Shown here one piece after another: positions 16,972 through 26,391 of a DNA stretch of 64,000 nt; the stretch's first letter is position 1, and every line of letters starts with the position of its first letter. Source of the stretch: a bacterium (GTDB lineage Bacteria > Krumholzibacteriota > Krumholzibacteriia > LZORAL124-64-63); assembly GCA_016703265.1 (NCBI GenBank), contig JADJCK010000002.1, positions 75,359 to 139,358 on the forward strand. The letters run 5' to 3'. Both the position numbers and the translations under genes were made by a program. Under the pieces are notes generated by a model that was given only the letters and a program-made list of their open reading frames with translations, was not told the origin of the DNA and made no database searches.

Positions 16972-17502
16972 ATGCAGATGGAGATCAAGACCCGCCACTT
17001 CACCCTGGGTGACGATCAGCGGGCCACAGTGGAGGCGGCGCTCGAGAAACTGGAGAAATTCATTCCGCGACCCGTGCAGAGCTTCAAGATCAATATTGAC
17101 CACGATGCCGGTCATTTCGTGGCCGGCGGCGTGCTGCAGCTGAAGAACCACGAGTTCCGTGCCAGCGGCGAGGCCCGCGAGCCCGAATACGCCGTCGACG
17201 AGATGTTCGAGAGCCTCAAGAAGCAGCTGGTGAAGTTCAAGGGGCGCATGGACGACCGCAAGAAGGGCGACGACGGCGGCCTCGGCCGTGTGATGGTGGA
17301 CGGCGAGATGATGGTCGGCGACACGAGCGGAGAAGTCGAGGGCCTGGTGCTGCCCGACCTGGACGTGGAGGACGCCAAGGCGCGCTTCACGGCCGGGACC
17401 CTGCCGTTCCTGGTCTTCCGCAACGCGCAGACCCTGCGCCTGGGCGTGATCTACCGCCGCGCCGACGGGGCGCTCGGGCACATGGAGTCCGCCGGCGAGT
17501 GA
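16972..17502 (+). CDS. hpf: ribosome hibernation promoting factor, long form
   Basis: 176 residues: an S30AE fold at the N-terminus (residues 1-100, MQMEIKTRHFTLGDDQ, with KINIDHDAGHFVAGGVLQLK) and a C-terminal dimerisation domain (about 115-170, LVLPDLDVEDAKARF, GTLPFLVFRNAQTLRLGVIYRR). The long form dimerises idle 70S ribosomes. The ATG at 16972 sits 5 bases after a perfect AGGAGG, so the upstream extension of the frame is rejected. It lies between rpoN and hprK, in the slot conserved in many genomes. Confidence 0.93.
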   Translation: MQMEIKTRHFTLGDDQRATVEAALEKLEKFIPRPVQSFKINIDHDAGHFVAGGVLQLKNHEFRASGEAREPEYAVDEMFESLKKQLVKFKGRMDDRKKGDDGGLGRVMVDGEMMVGDTSGEVEGLVLPDLDVEDAKARFTAGTLPFLVFRNAQTLRLGVIYRRADGALGHMESAGE

Positions 17503-17558
17503 CCGGTGCTCCGCGGGACCGCTGTCCCGCCAACCGTGCGACGGCAGGAGTTGGCCCG

Positions 17559-18527
17559 ATGTCGAAGGTGACCGTCCAGGGGCTCTACCAGGAGCTGCGC
17601 GAGACGCTCTTGCTCGAGCCCCTGGTCGCGTTGCCGGAGCGGCCCGTGACCATCCTGGCACCGGACGTCCATCGTCCGGGCATGGCGCTCATGGGTTTCG
17701 CCGAGAACTTCCTGCCGTCGCGCATCCAGGTCTTCGGGGAATCGGAAACCGCCTACCTGGCCACCCTCGACCACGCGGGCCAGCGCGTGGCGGTGGAACG
17801 CGTGCTCAGCCTCGACCCGCCGGTCATCTTCATCGCCATGGACCAGGAAGTGCCCGAGGGCGTATTGTCGCTGGCGCGCGAGCGCGAGTTCCCGCTCCTG
17901 CGGTCGGCGTTGCCGGCGGTGGAATTCATGACCGAGCTGGCGCATCATCTCGAGCGCCGGTTCGCGCCCAGTACCGAGGTCCACGGCACGCTGGTCGACG
18001 TCTACGGCGTCGGCCTGCTGTTCACGGGCCGCAGCGGCATCGGCAAGAGCGAGTGCGCGCTGGACCTGATCGAGCGCGGCCACCGGCTCGTGGCCGACGA
18101 CATCGTCGAGATCCGCCGCACGGCCGAGGATGTGCTCATCGGCCGGCATCGCGAGGTGCTCCGGCATCACCTCGAGATCCGCGGCGTCGGCGTCATCGAC
18201 GTGCAGGCGATCTTCGGTGTCCGTTCCATTCGCATGCAGAAGCGCGTCGAGCTGGAAGTCCAGCTCCAGGAATGGGACGATGCCGCCGACTACGAACGCA
18301 TGGGTCTGGAGAACCGCACCACCGAGATCCTCGGCGTGCGCATCCCGCAGGTGGCGGTACCACTGTTCCCGGGCAAGAACATCACGGTGATCTCGGAAGT
18401 GATCGCCCTGAACTTCATGCTCAAGATCTACGGCTACGACGCGGCCCAGGTGCTGAACGAGCGCATCCTGCAGTCGATGCGCTCGAGCACGAGGTTGCGC
18501 GATTACCTCGAGCAGGACCGCGAATAG
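17559..18527 (+). CDS. hprK: HPr kinase/phosphorylase
   Basis: 322-residue bifunctional enzyme that phosphorylates HPr on Ser46 and removes the phosphate. The C-terminal kinase domain has the P-loop GRSGIGKS (157-164), ERGHRLVADD, the signature EIRGVGVIDVQAIFG and the K-loop region PLFPGKNITVISEVIALN. The ATG at 17559 follows GGCAGGAG. Its substrate is encoded 2.5 kb downstream and keeps both phosphorylation sites. Here hprK heads a complete mannose-family PTS, so it probably controls sugar uptake or carbon signalling. Confidence 0.96.
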   Translation: MSKVTVQGLYQELRETLLLEPLVALPERPVTILAPDVHRPGMALMGFAENFLPSRIQVFGESETAYLATLDHAGQRVAVERVLSLDPPVIFIAMDQEVPEGVLSLAREREFPLLRSALPAVEFMTELAHHLERRFAPSTEVHGTLVDVYGVGLLFTGRSGIGKSECALDLIERGHRLVADDIVEIRRTAEDVLIGRHREVLRHHLEIRGVGVIDVQAIFGVRSIRMQKRVELEVQLQEWDDAADYERMGLENRTTEILGVRIPQVAVPLFPGKNITVISEVIALNFMLKIYGYDAAQVLNERILQSMRSSTRLRDYLEQDRE

Positions 18528-18552
18528 CGCGGCCGGCAGGAAAGGCAGCGGG

Positions 18553-18949
18553 ATGATCCGCGCTCTGGTCATCACCCACGGCAACATCGGCGCCGAACTG
18601 GTTCGCGTCACCGGGCTCATCCTGGGCCCGGTCGAAGAGCCTGGCGGCGCTCAGCAACAGCGGCAAGTCGCTGGCTGACCTGCGGACGGCGATCACCGAG
18701 TGGCTGGCCGAAGGCGCCGCTTCGGGCGCCACCGGCGGCGTCATCTTCGTCGACGACTACGGCGGCAGCTGCGCGACCGCGGCGCAGCTCGCCTGCGGCC
18801 ACGAACCCGACCGCGCCATCCTGAGCGGGGTCAACCTGGCCATGCTGCTCGGATTCCTGACCTGGCGCGAGAACGACGAGTTCGCCGAACTCGTCGGGCG
18901 CCTGGTGCGCAAGGGACGCGAAGCCATCACCGTGGTCGGGGGCCGTTGA
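18553..18949 (+). CDS. PTS mannose/fructose/sorbose-family EIIA, frameshifted
   Basis: The cytosolic domain that carries phosphate from HPr to EIIB. The first frame reads MIRALVITHGNIGAELV, with phospho-acceptor H9, up to LILGPVE. The rest lies in the next frame: SLAALSNSGKSLADLR, GGVIFVDDYGGSCATAAQL, ILSGVNLAMLLGFLTWR, ending at 18949. One base is extra at about 18637 (gtcgaagagc). With that corrected the protein is about 131 residues, the normal size. The EIIB start overlaps the stop (TGATG). As everything around it is intact, I take the shift to be a sequence error. Confidence 0.85.
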
Positions 18950-19446
18950 TGCCGGTGATCCTGGCGCGTGTCGACGACCGCCTCATCCACGGACAGGTCA
19001 CCGTCGGCTGGAGCGAACGCCTGCGGCCCGATCGCATCGTCCTGGCCAGCAACGAGATTGCCGCCGATCCCTGGCAGAGCCGCGTCTATGCGAGCTCGGT
19101 CCCGCCGTCGATCGCCGTCTCGGTCGTCTCGCTGGCGCGGGCCGCCGCTTCGTTGCGTTCGCCGGAAGCGACGGACGAACGCACGATCGTCCTGACCGGC
19201 ACTCCCACGGAAATGAGCGACCTCGCGCACCTCGGCGCACCGTTGCCGGGCGTCAACCTCGGCGGCATGCACTTCGCGACCGGCAAGCTCGAGATGCTCC
19301 CGTTCGTGTTCGTCGACCGGCGCGACCTCGAGGCGCTGAAGCGGCTGCTCGCTGCGGGACTGGCGTTGCACGCCCAGCAGGTCCCGGGCGGGCGCGAGTA
19401 CTCCGTCGGTACCCAGCAGCTGGCCGACATGGAGGCGCGCCTGTGA
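18949..19446 (+). CDS. PTS mannose/fructose/sorbose-family EIIB
   Basis: 165-residue cytosolic phosphotransferase. The start VILARVDDRLIHGQVTVGW contains active-site H14 and is typical of the family; VNLGGMHF is conserved later. The ATG at 18949 overlaps the EIIA stop; the longer upstream frame is a shadow of EIIA. It accepts phosphate from EIIA and passes it to the sugar bound by EIIC/EIID. The stop overlaps the GTG start of EIIC. Confidence 0.92.
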   Translation: MPVILARVDDRLIHGQVTVGWSERLRPDRIVLASNEIAADPWQSRVYASSVPPSIAVSVVSLARAAASLRSPEATDERTIVLTGTPTEMSDLAHLGAPLPGVNLGGMHFATGKLEMLPFVFVDRRDLEALKRLLAAGLALHAQQVPGGREYSVGTQQLADMEARL

Positions 19447-20183
19447 CCGCGCCGGAACTGGCCTTTGCCCTGAGCGGCGCCGACTGGGCGCTCCTGGGCT
19501 GGCTGGCGCTGCTGGCCGGCTGCCTGGCGCTCGACGAGACGGCGCTGGCGCAGACCTGGCTGAGCCAGCCGCTGCCGGCGGCGTTCCTGGCAGGCCTGGT
19601 CTGCGGGGAGCCTTCCGCCGGGCTGGCCGTCGGGCTGCCGCTGCAGATGGCCCTGACGATGAACCTGCCGGTGGGCCAGACCGTGACGGGCGATGCTTCG
19701 GGCGCTGCCGTTGCCGGCGTCGGCGGCGCCGTGCTGGCCGGGCGCACGCCGGCGCCACTGGGCGGCGAGGGCGACCCGGTCCTGACGGGTTGGCTGCTCC
19801 TGGGCGCCGCCGCCGTGAGCCTGGCCGGACACCCGCTCGTGCAGGCCGAACGCCGGCTCCACATGGTCTGGATGCTCGAGGGCCGGCACACCCTGCGTGA
19901 CGGCAACCTCGGGCGCGTGGAGGCCATCCACGGGCGCTGTCTGCTCACCGCTTTCGTGCGCGGCGGCCTGTTCGCGGCCCTGGCCCTGCTGGCCATGGCG
20001 GCGGTGTGGCTGCCGCTCTACGCGCGCCTGCCCCATGGGCTCGGGTTCGGGTTCGCCTGGCTGCCCTGGCTGGCGGCGGCCCTCGGCCTCGGCGCCGTGT
20101 TCGAGCGCTACGGGGCGCGGCGTCACTGGGGCTGGCTGGGCGCGGGACTGGGAGCCGGCTGGCTGCTGGGGGCGCTGACATGA
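19443..20183 (+). CDS. PTS mannose/fructose/sorbose-family EIIC (membrane)
   Basis: 246 residues with about six to seven hydrophobic segments and the conserved GLPLQMALTMNLPVGQTVTGDA region, which in the family lines the sugar path. The GTG at 19443 overlaps the EIIB stop. It forms the membrane channel with EIID. The extreme Leu/Ala/Gly content reflects the local GC level. The sugar specificity (mannose, fructose, sorbose, N-acetyl amino sugars) cannot be read from the sequence. Confidence 0.83.
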   Translation: MTAPELAFALSGADWALLGWLALLAGCLALDETALAQTWLSQPLPAAFLAGLVCGEPSAGLAVGLPLQMALTMNLPVGQTVTGDASGAAVAGVGGAVLAGRTPAPLGGEGDPVLTGWLLLGAAAVSLAGHPLVQAERRLHMVWMLEGRHTLRDGNLGRVEAIHGRCLLTAFVRGGLFAALALLAMAAVWLPLYARLPHGLGFGFAWLPWLAAALGLGAVFERYGARRHWGWLGAGLGAGWLLGALT

Positions 20184-21001
20184 GCGTCCGCATCGAACCG
20201 GGCGCCGACGGCACCGCACCACGGCTGGCGCAGGGCGTTCGGTGGCAGGTTTTCGCGCGTTCGCTGGGCCTGCAGGCCTCGTGGAACCACCAGCGCATGC
20301 AGAACCTCGGTCTGCTGGTCTGCCTGATGCCGTGGCTGCGCGCCCGTGAGCGCGACCCGGAACGCGATCGCCTGTTCTGCCGGCGCTACTACGAGTTCTT
20401 CAACACGAACCCGTACCTGGCGGGCTATGTCATCGGCGGCCTGTTGCGGCTGGAGCAGGAACGCGAGGGCCAGGGCGGGTTGCCGCGTGGGCAGGCGCAG
20501 ACCTTTCGCGACTCGCTCGGCAGGGCCCTGGCCTCACTGGGCGACCAGCTGTTCTGGCTCGGGCTGCGCCCTGCCGTGGCGTTGCTGGGTTGCGTCGTGA
20601 GCCTGGTCGCCGTCGGTGCGGCACCGCTGGCGCTGGGCCTGCTGGCGCTGCTGGTCGTGACAGGGCAGCTGGTGTGGCGCTGGCGGGCCATCGGGCGCGG
20701 CTACGCTGCCGGCTATGACATCGTCGAGCTGCTGGGCGACCCGCGCTGGCACCGGGCCATCAGGGCCGCCAAGCGCGCGACACTCGTGCTCGCCGGCGTA
20801 CTCGGCGGTTGGATACTGCATGGCGGTTGGGACGTCTCATCGCGGCCGGCGACCGGCGGCTGGGTGGTCATGTCCCTGCTGGTGGCGGCACTGGCGTTTC
20901 CCTCGCTCGCCCGGCGCCGTCCGGCCGGCGAGTTCCTCATCATGGCGGCCGGGATCCTGGGTGTGGTCCTGGCCTTTGCGCTCGGCGAACAGGGGAGTTA
21001 A
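20180..21001 (+). CDS. PTS mannose/fructose/sorbose-family EIID (membrane)
   Basis: 273 residues. The N-terminal cytosolic part has the family blocks FARSLGLQASWNHQRMQNLG and RRYYEFFNTNPYLAGYVIGG, followed by SLGDQLFWLGLRP. C-terminal hydrophobic helices follow (LLGCVVSLVAVGAAPLALGL and others). The ATG at 20180 overlaps the EIIC stop (ATGA). Together with EIIA-EIIC and the general PTS proteins this completes a transport-competent system rather than a purely regulatory one. Confidence 0.88.
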   Translation: MSVRIEPGADGTAPRLAQGVRWQVFARSLGLQASWNHQRMQNLGLLVCLMPWLRARERDPERDRLFCRRYYEFFNTNPYLAGYVIGGLLRLEQEREGQGGLPRGQAQTFRDSLGRALASLGDQLFWLGLRPAVALLGCVVSLVAVGAAPLALGLLALLVVTGQLVWRWRAIGRGYAAGYDIVELLGDPRWHRAIRAAKRATLVLAGVLGGWILHGGWDVSSRPATGGWVVMSLLVAALAFPSLARRRPAGEFLIMAAGILGVVLAFALGEQGS

Positions 21002-21002
21002 T

Positions 21003-21053
21003 ATGCGGATCCTGACTTTCATTCTCCACGATCACCGAAAGCGCGAACCTTGA
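21003..21053 (+). other. possible 16-codon leader ORF overlapping the HPr start
   Basis: An ATG at 21003, 7 bases after GGGGAG, opens MRILTFILHDHRKREP. Its stop (21051-21053) overlaps the TTG start of HPr. HPr itself has almost no ribosome site, so coupled re-initiation from this leader is plausible. Alternatively it is the true HPr N-terminus separated by an indel. Confidence 0.35.
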
Positions 21054-21328
21054 AGTCGGCGACGGCCCGAGTGTCCGATCCGGTCGGATTCCATTTGCGT
21101 GCAGCTGGACGTATCGTCAAGCTCACCAAGTCGTTTGCGTCGGAAGTGACGATCCGCTACGAAGGCCGCGTAGCCAACGCCAAGAGCATCATGGGACTGG
21201 CGAGCCTGGCCGCCGAGTTCGACACGCTGGTCCAGGTCGAGGCCAACGGCCCCGACGAAGCCGCCGCCCTGGCCGCCCTCTGCCACTTGATCGAGGTCGG
21301 GCTCGCGCAGCCGGAATCAGAGGCCTGA
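21050..21328 (+). CDS. ptsH: phosphocarrier protein HPr
   Basis: 92 residues. With the TTG at 21050 as start, the phospho-histidine is exactly H15 (DPVGFHLRAAG) and the HPrK target is exactly S46 (NAKSIMGL), the canonical HPr numbering, so this start is preferred despite the rare codon and weak ribosome site. R17 is conserved. The protein receives phosphate from EI at H15 and from HprK at S46. Both enzymes are encoded in the same run of genes, so the full control circuit is present. Confidence 0.93.
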   Translation: MKSATARVSDPVGFHLRAAGRIVKLTKSFASEVTIRYEGRVANAKSIMGLASLAAEFDTLVQVEANGPDEAAALAALCHLIEVGLAQPESEA

Positions 21329-21329
21329 G

Positions 21330-23087
21330 GTGCAGACGCTCGCCGGCATCGGCGCCTCGCCGGGTTACGCGCTCGGTCCCATCCACACCATCCGCCTGGC
21401 CACCATCGTGCCGCGGCGGCGGGCGGTCGCGGTCAAGGATGTGCCGCAGGAGATCGAGCGTTTCCGCGTGGCGGTCGAGCGCGCGCGCGAGCAGATCCGC
21501 GAACTCAGCGAACGGATGAGCAGCGAACTCGGCGCCGACGAGGGCGCCATCCTCGCCAGCCAGCTCCTGATCCTCGAGGACGAGATGATCTGGGACGCCA
21601 CGCTGGCGGCCATCCGGCTCGAGCGCATCAACGCCGAGGCCGCCTTCGCGCGCACGGTCGGCGACCTGGCTGCCCGCTTCCTCGAGATCGAGGACGCCAC
21701 GTTTCGCGAACGCGTGAACGACCTGCGCGACGTCGAGCAGCGCGTGCTGCGCGGTTTCACCGACGGCGCCCTGTCCGGGCCCGTGCCACCGCCGGTGCCG
21801 AGCATCATCGCCTCGCGCAACCTCACGCCTTCGGATACCGCCGCCCTCGGTCGCCACAACGTCCTCGGCTTCGTGATGGATGAAGGCGGCAACACCAGCC
21901 ATGTGGCCATCCTTGCCCGTTCCCTGGGCGTACCGGCGGTCGTGGGACTGCGCGGGGCCGCGGCTGCCCTGGCCGTGGGCCAGGTCGTCGTCGTCGACGG
22001 CACCGAGGGGCAGGTCCTGGTCGACCCGGACGAGGAGACGCGCCAGCGCGTCGGCGTGCTCACGCGGCAGCAGGTCGTGGTCAACGAGAAGCTGGCCTAC
22101 CTGCGCGATCTTCCGGCCGTCTCGCCCGACGGCCGCCGCGTGAAGATGATGGTGAACATCGAGCTGCCGATCGAGGTGGAGGAGGCCCTGGCGCGCGGCG
22201 CCGAGGGCATCGGCCTCCTGCGCACCGAGTACCTGTTCTTCCAGCACGGCACCATCCCGACCGAGGACGACCAGGTCCGGGTCTACACCGAGATCGTGCG
22301 CCGCATGGGCGGCAGGCCGGTCATCTTCCGCACGCTCGATGTGGGCGGCGACAAGGTGTCCGACTACCTCGGCGCCAAGCGCGAGTACAACCCGTTCCTC
22401 GGCTGGCGCGGCATCCGCTTCTCGCTGGCCAATCGCGGGCTGTTCAAGACGCAGGTCAAGGCGATCTACCGCGCCGCGGTGGCGGGCCAGGCCAAGCTCA
22501 TGTTTCCCATGATCACCGGTGTCGAAGAGTTGCGGCAGGCCCGCGAGGTCTGCGCCGAAGCCGTTGCCGAACTGGCCGCCGAAGGCCAGGCGCACACGGC
22601 GGACCTGCCCGTGGGCATCATGATCGAGACGCCCTCGGCGGTGCTGGAAGCCGACCTGCTGGCCAGCGAGTGCGACTTCTTCAGCATCGGCACCAACGAC
22701 TTGATCCAGTACACGCTGGCCATGGACCGCGGCAACAGCCGTGTCTCCTACCTGTACCGCCCGCTGCACCCGGCCGTGCTGCGCGCCATCAAGCGCACCG
22801 TCGAGGCGGCCCACGACGCCGGCATCTGGGCCGGGCTGTGCGGCGAGATGAGCGCCGAGACGCGCCTGGCCGAGGTGCTGTTCGGGCTGGGCCTCGACGA
22901 GATCAGCACGCACGGCGCCGCGCTGCCCAAGGTGAAGCAGGTGATCCGCTGGACGCCGTACAGCGAGGCGCGCGCGGTGGTCGACCATCTGATGACAACG
23001 CGCACCGCCGACGAGGCTGATGCCTGGCTGGCCGACTACATCGCCACGCGCAAGCGCGAGCGAACCACCGAAGGAGGCACCTCGTGA
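21330..23087 (+). CDS. ptsI: phosphoenolpyruvate-protein phosphotransferase (PTS enzyme I)
   Basis: 585 residues. The N-terminal domain begins GIGASPGYALGP and contains the active-site H191 in GGNTSHVAILARSLGVPA. The C-terminal PEP-binding barrel has GIGLLRTEYLF, LDVGGDKVSDYL, PMITGVEELR and catalytic C504 in GLCGEMSA. The GTG at 21330 follows GAGGCCTGAG and starts one base after the HPr stop codon. The gene autophosphorylates from PEP and charges HPr. Its stop overlaps the next start (GTGA). Confidence 0.96.
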   Translation: MQTLAGIGASPGYALGPIHTIRLATIVPRRRAVAVKDVPQEIERFRVAVERAREQIRELSERMSSELGADEGAILASQLLILEDEMIWDATLAAIRLERINAEAAFARTVGDLAARFLEIEDATFRERVNDLRDVEQRVLRGFTDGALSGPVPPPVPSIIASRNLTPSDTAALGRHNVLGFVMDEGGNTSHVAILARSLGVPAVVGLRGAAAALAVGQVVVVDGTEGQVLVDPDEETRQRVGVLTRQQVVVNEKLAYLRDLPAVSPDGRRVKMMVNIELPIEVEEALARGAEGIGLLRTEYLFFQHGTIPTEDDQVRVYTEIVRRMGGRPVIFRTLDVGGDKVSDYLGAKREYNPFLGWRGIRFSLANRGLFKTQVKAIYRAAVAGQAKLMFPMITGVEELRQAREVCAEAVAELAAEGQAHTADLPVGIMIETPSAVLEADLLASECDFFSIGTNDLIQYTLAMDRGNSRVSYLYRPLHPAVLRAIKRTVEAAHDAGIWAGLCGEMSAETRLAEVLFGLGLDEISTHGAALPKVKQVIRWTPYSEARAVVDHLMTTRTADEADAWLADYIATRKRERTTEGGTS

Positions 23088-24163
23088 GTGAATGGCCAAG
23101 TGCCGGCAGCGGCGACATGTTCCGCCTCGTCGCCGCCCTGCCTGACCAGCTCCGGGCGAGCGCTGCGCTCGCAGGCCTGGATACGGTGGCCGCGGCGTCC
23201 GGCGTCCGGCGCCTGGTGCTGTGCGGGATGGGCGGTTCGGCCATCGCCGGCGACCTCGTGCAGCCTCTGCTCGCCGCCGGCCGGGTTTCGCTGACCGTCT
23301 GGCGCGACTACGGCCTGCCGGCCTGGACCGGCCCCGACGACCTGGTGATCTGCGCCAGCTACTCCGGGCACACCGAAGAGACCCTGGCGGCCTATGCCGA
23401 AGCCGGCCGGCGGGGCTGCCGGCGGCTGGCCATCGCCAGCGGCGGTGAACTCGTCGCGCGCGCGGGCGCCGACGGCGTGCCTGCCGTGACGCTGCCGGGC
23501 GGCCTGCCGCCGCGGGCCAGCCTCGGCTACGGCCTGGGTGCCCTGACCCGCGTGCTCGGGCGGCTGGGCCTGGTCGCCGCCGCCGGCGACCTCGTGGAAG
23601 CCGCCGCAGCGACCCTTGACCGGGCCGATGCGCCCCGGCGCCACCCCTGGGGCCCCGGTGCGGAAACCGCGGGCAGCGACCCGGACGGCAACCCGCCGGC
23701 CGAGGCCCTGGCGCGCGAACTGGCGGGCCGGGTGCCGGTGATCTACACTTGCGGCGGGGAGAGCCACGCCGTCGGCCTTCGCCTGAGGGCCCAGCTCAAC
23801 GAGAACAGCAAGGTTCCGGCCCTTCTGGCGGCCTTCCCCGAGCTCGACCACAACGACCTGGTCGGCTGGTGCCTGGACGAGGACGACCGCCGCCGGTTCG
23901 TCCTGTTGATCCTGCGCGCCGCCGACGAGCACCCGCGCACCACGCTGCGCGTGGGGTTGACCCGGGACCTGCTGGCGGGCCAGTTCGCAGCCATCCATGA
24001 ATTGCGGGGCGGGGGAGCCGACGCCCTTTCCAGGGTCATGTCCCTGGTGCAGTATGGCGACTACCTGAGCTGCCACCTGGCAGAGGTCAGGCAGGTCGAC
24101 CCGGTTCCGGTCGAACGCATCATCAGGCTCAAGGAAGCGCTCGCAAGGGCGAAGAACCCATGA
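23084..24163 (+). CDS. bifunctional phosphoglucose/phosphomannose isomerase (SIS domain)
   Basis: 359 residues of the bacterial/archaeal bifunctional PGI/PMI family, interconverting fructose-6-phosphate with glucose-6- and mannose-6-phosphate. The tandem SIS fold shows LVLCGMGGSAIAGDL, ICASYSGHTEETL, PPRASLGYGLGAL, LNENSKVPALLAAFPELDHND and the C-terminal QYGDYLSCHLAEVRQVDPVPV. The GTG at 23084 overlaps the ptsI stop. Its place after a mannose-family PTS fits conversion of the imported sugar phosphate into glycolysis; that substrate link is inference. Confidence 0.88.
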   Translation: MSEWPSAGSGDMFRLVAALPDQLRASAALAGLDTVAAASGVRRLVLCGMGGSAIAGDLVQPLLAAGRVSLTVWRDYGLPAWTGPDDLVICASYSGHTEETLAAYAEAGRRGCRRLAIASGGELVARAGADGVPAVTLPGGLPPRASLGYGLGALTRVLGRLGLVAAAGDLVEAAAATLDRADAPRRHPWGPGAETAGSDPDGNPPAEALARELAGRVPVIYTCGGESHAVGLRLRAQLNENSKVPALLAAFPELDHNDLVGWCLDEDDRRRFVLLILRAADEHPRTTLRVGLTRDLLAGQFAAIHELRGGGADALSRVMSLVQYGDYLSCHLAEVRQVDPVPVERIIRLKEALARAKNP

Positions 24164-24215
24164 TCCAGCAGGTCGCCGGCAGGGCGGCACGGACACGAGG
24201 GGAAGGACCGTCGAC

Positions 24216-25361
<1,146 letters not shown>

Positions 25362-25400
25362 GACATCTGTCGAGCACCGGTGGAAGACACCTGCAGAAGA

Positions 25401-25436
25401 AAGAGCGGCGGGACATCCGGATGTCCCGCCGCTCTT
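25401..25436. terminator. perfect 36-bp palindrome after metK, probable bidirectional terminator
   Basis: Bases 25401-25418 are the exact reverse complement of 25419-25436, with ccgg at the turn. It lies between convergent metK (ending 25361) and the minus-strand PKD lipoprotein gene (ending 25508). Only CTTCC and TTCTTTCT tails flank it. A short direct repeat, cttcaccatg, occurs twice just to the right. Confidence 0.65.
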
Positions 25437-25507
25437 CCACTTCACCATGATCGGCACTTCACCATGTCAGCTCGCCACGGCGCGATCTCAGCACGCCTTC
25501 AGCCCGA

Positions 25508-26214
25508 CTACTCGGTGGTCGGCGCAGCGGACACGGAAAGGTGGATCGTCCGGTGGCGTGTCACGGCCCAGGCGGGATAGGTGACGGCCAATTCAACATC
25601 ATATTCACCGGCTGTCGCGAAGCGGAATCCATTGTCGCCTTCGGGCGTCAGCTGGAATCGGGCTGGGCCTCGGTGAACACACGGTTCGTCGGGTCGTTCA
25701 TCTCCCACCGGAAGGCGAGCTTCACGGCGTCGCCGGGAACGGCCGGGTAATCCACAGCGCAAGACTGGACCACGGCATCAAACCGTACGACATCAGCAGT
25801 CGTCGGATTGTTGCCGGGGAAGTTCGTCGACACCTCGACGACCAGGCTGTCAGGCAGCACCACGACCGGCACTGACGCGCTTGCTGCTTCGCCGCCCGGA
25901 TCCGTGGCCGTCACCACGACAGTGTATTCGCCGGGCGTGTTGTACGTGTGGTAGGAAACCGACGTCGAGCCCGTACCGCCATCGCCGTAGTTCCAGGTCA
26001 TGTCCAGGCCGTTGTTGCCGCCCAGGGGATCGCCCGTTTCGTCACCGCCGGAGACGTACGCCGTGGCAATGACCTCGACCGGCGCCACGCCGCAGGCAGG
26101 GCTGACGTTCATGCGGGTGATGCGGGGCTTGTTGTCTTCCTTGCAGCCGGTGGCCAGGAAGGCCAGCGCCAGCGTGGCGAGGCAGATCGACAGGAGTTTG
26201 GATACGCGTTTCAT
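25508..26214 (-). CDS. PKD-domain lipoprotein, frameshifted near the 3' end
   Basis: Begins MKRVSKLLSICLATLALAFL with lipobox ATGC, so it is a membrane-anchored lipoprotein. A PKD-like beta-sandwich follows: MTWNYGDGGTGSTSVSYHTY then PGEYTVVVTATDPGG (about residues 72-110). A second immunoglobulin-like segment (VRFDAVVQSCAVDYP, LAFRWEMNDP) breaks at about 25668. It continues in another frame with ARFQLTPEGDNGFRF and GEYDVELAVTYP to a stop at 25508. If the shift is real, a 188-residue protein ends at 25648. The second half matches a repeat of the first, so a sequence error is likely. Function unknown; PKD modules often mediate surface protein contacts. Confidence 0.75.
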
Positions 26215-26391
26215 GAGCTTGTCTGCTCTCCCTGTGGGGTCGCGTGGAGGTGCCGATCAGCGGCCCCGGAAACCCCGTTCCGGAACCAATCTGCCTGGTC
26301 ACGGGCATCACGATCTAGGCAACAAGACAATTCAATGTACCAAGTTAGGGCTGTCCGGGCAAGGAGTCCAGCCAAAATCGGCGGGCCGGGT

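Noticed and set aside
24164..24215. SAM riboswitch before metK
   Set aside because: Only 52 bases separate metK from the previous gene, too short for any known SAM riboswitch, and no conserved core is seen.
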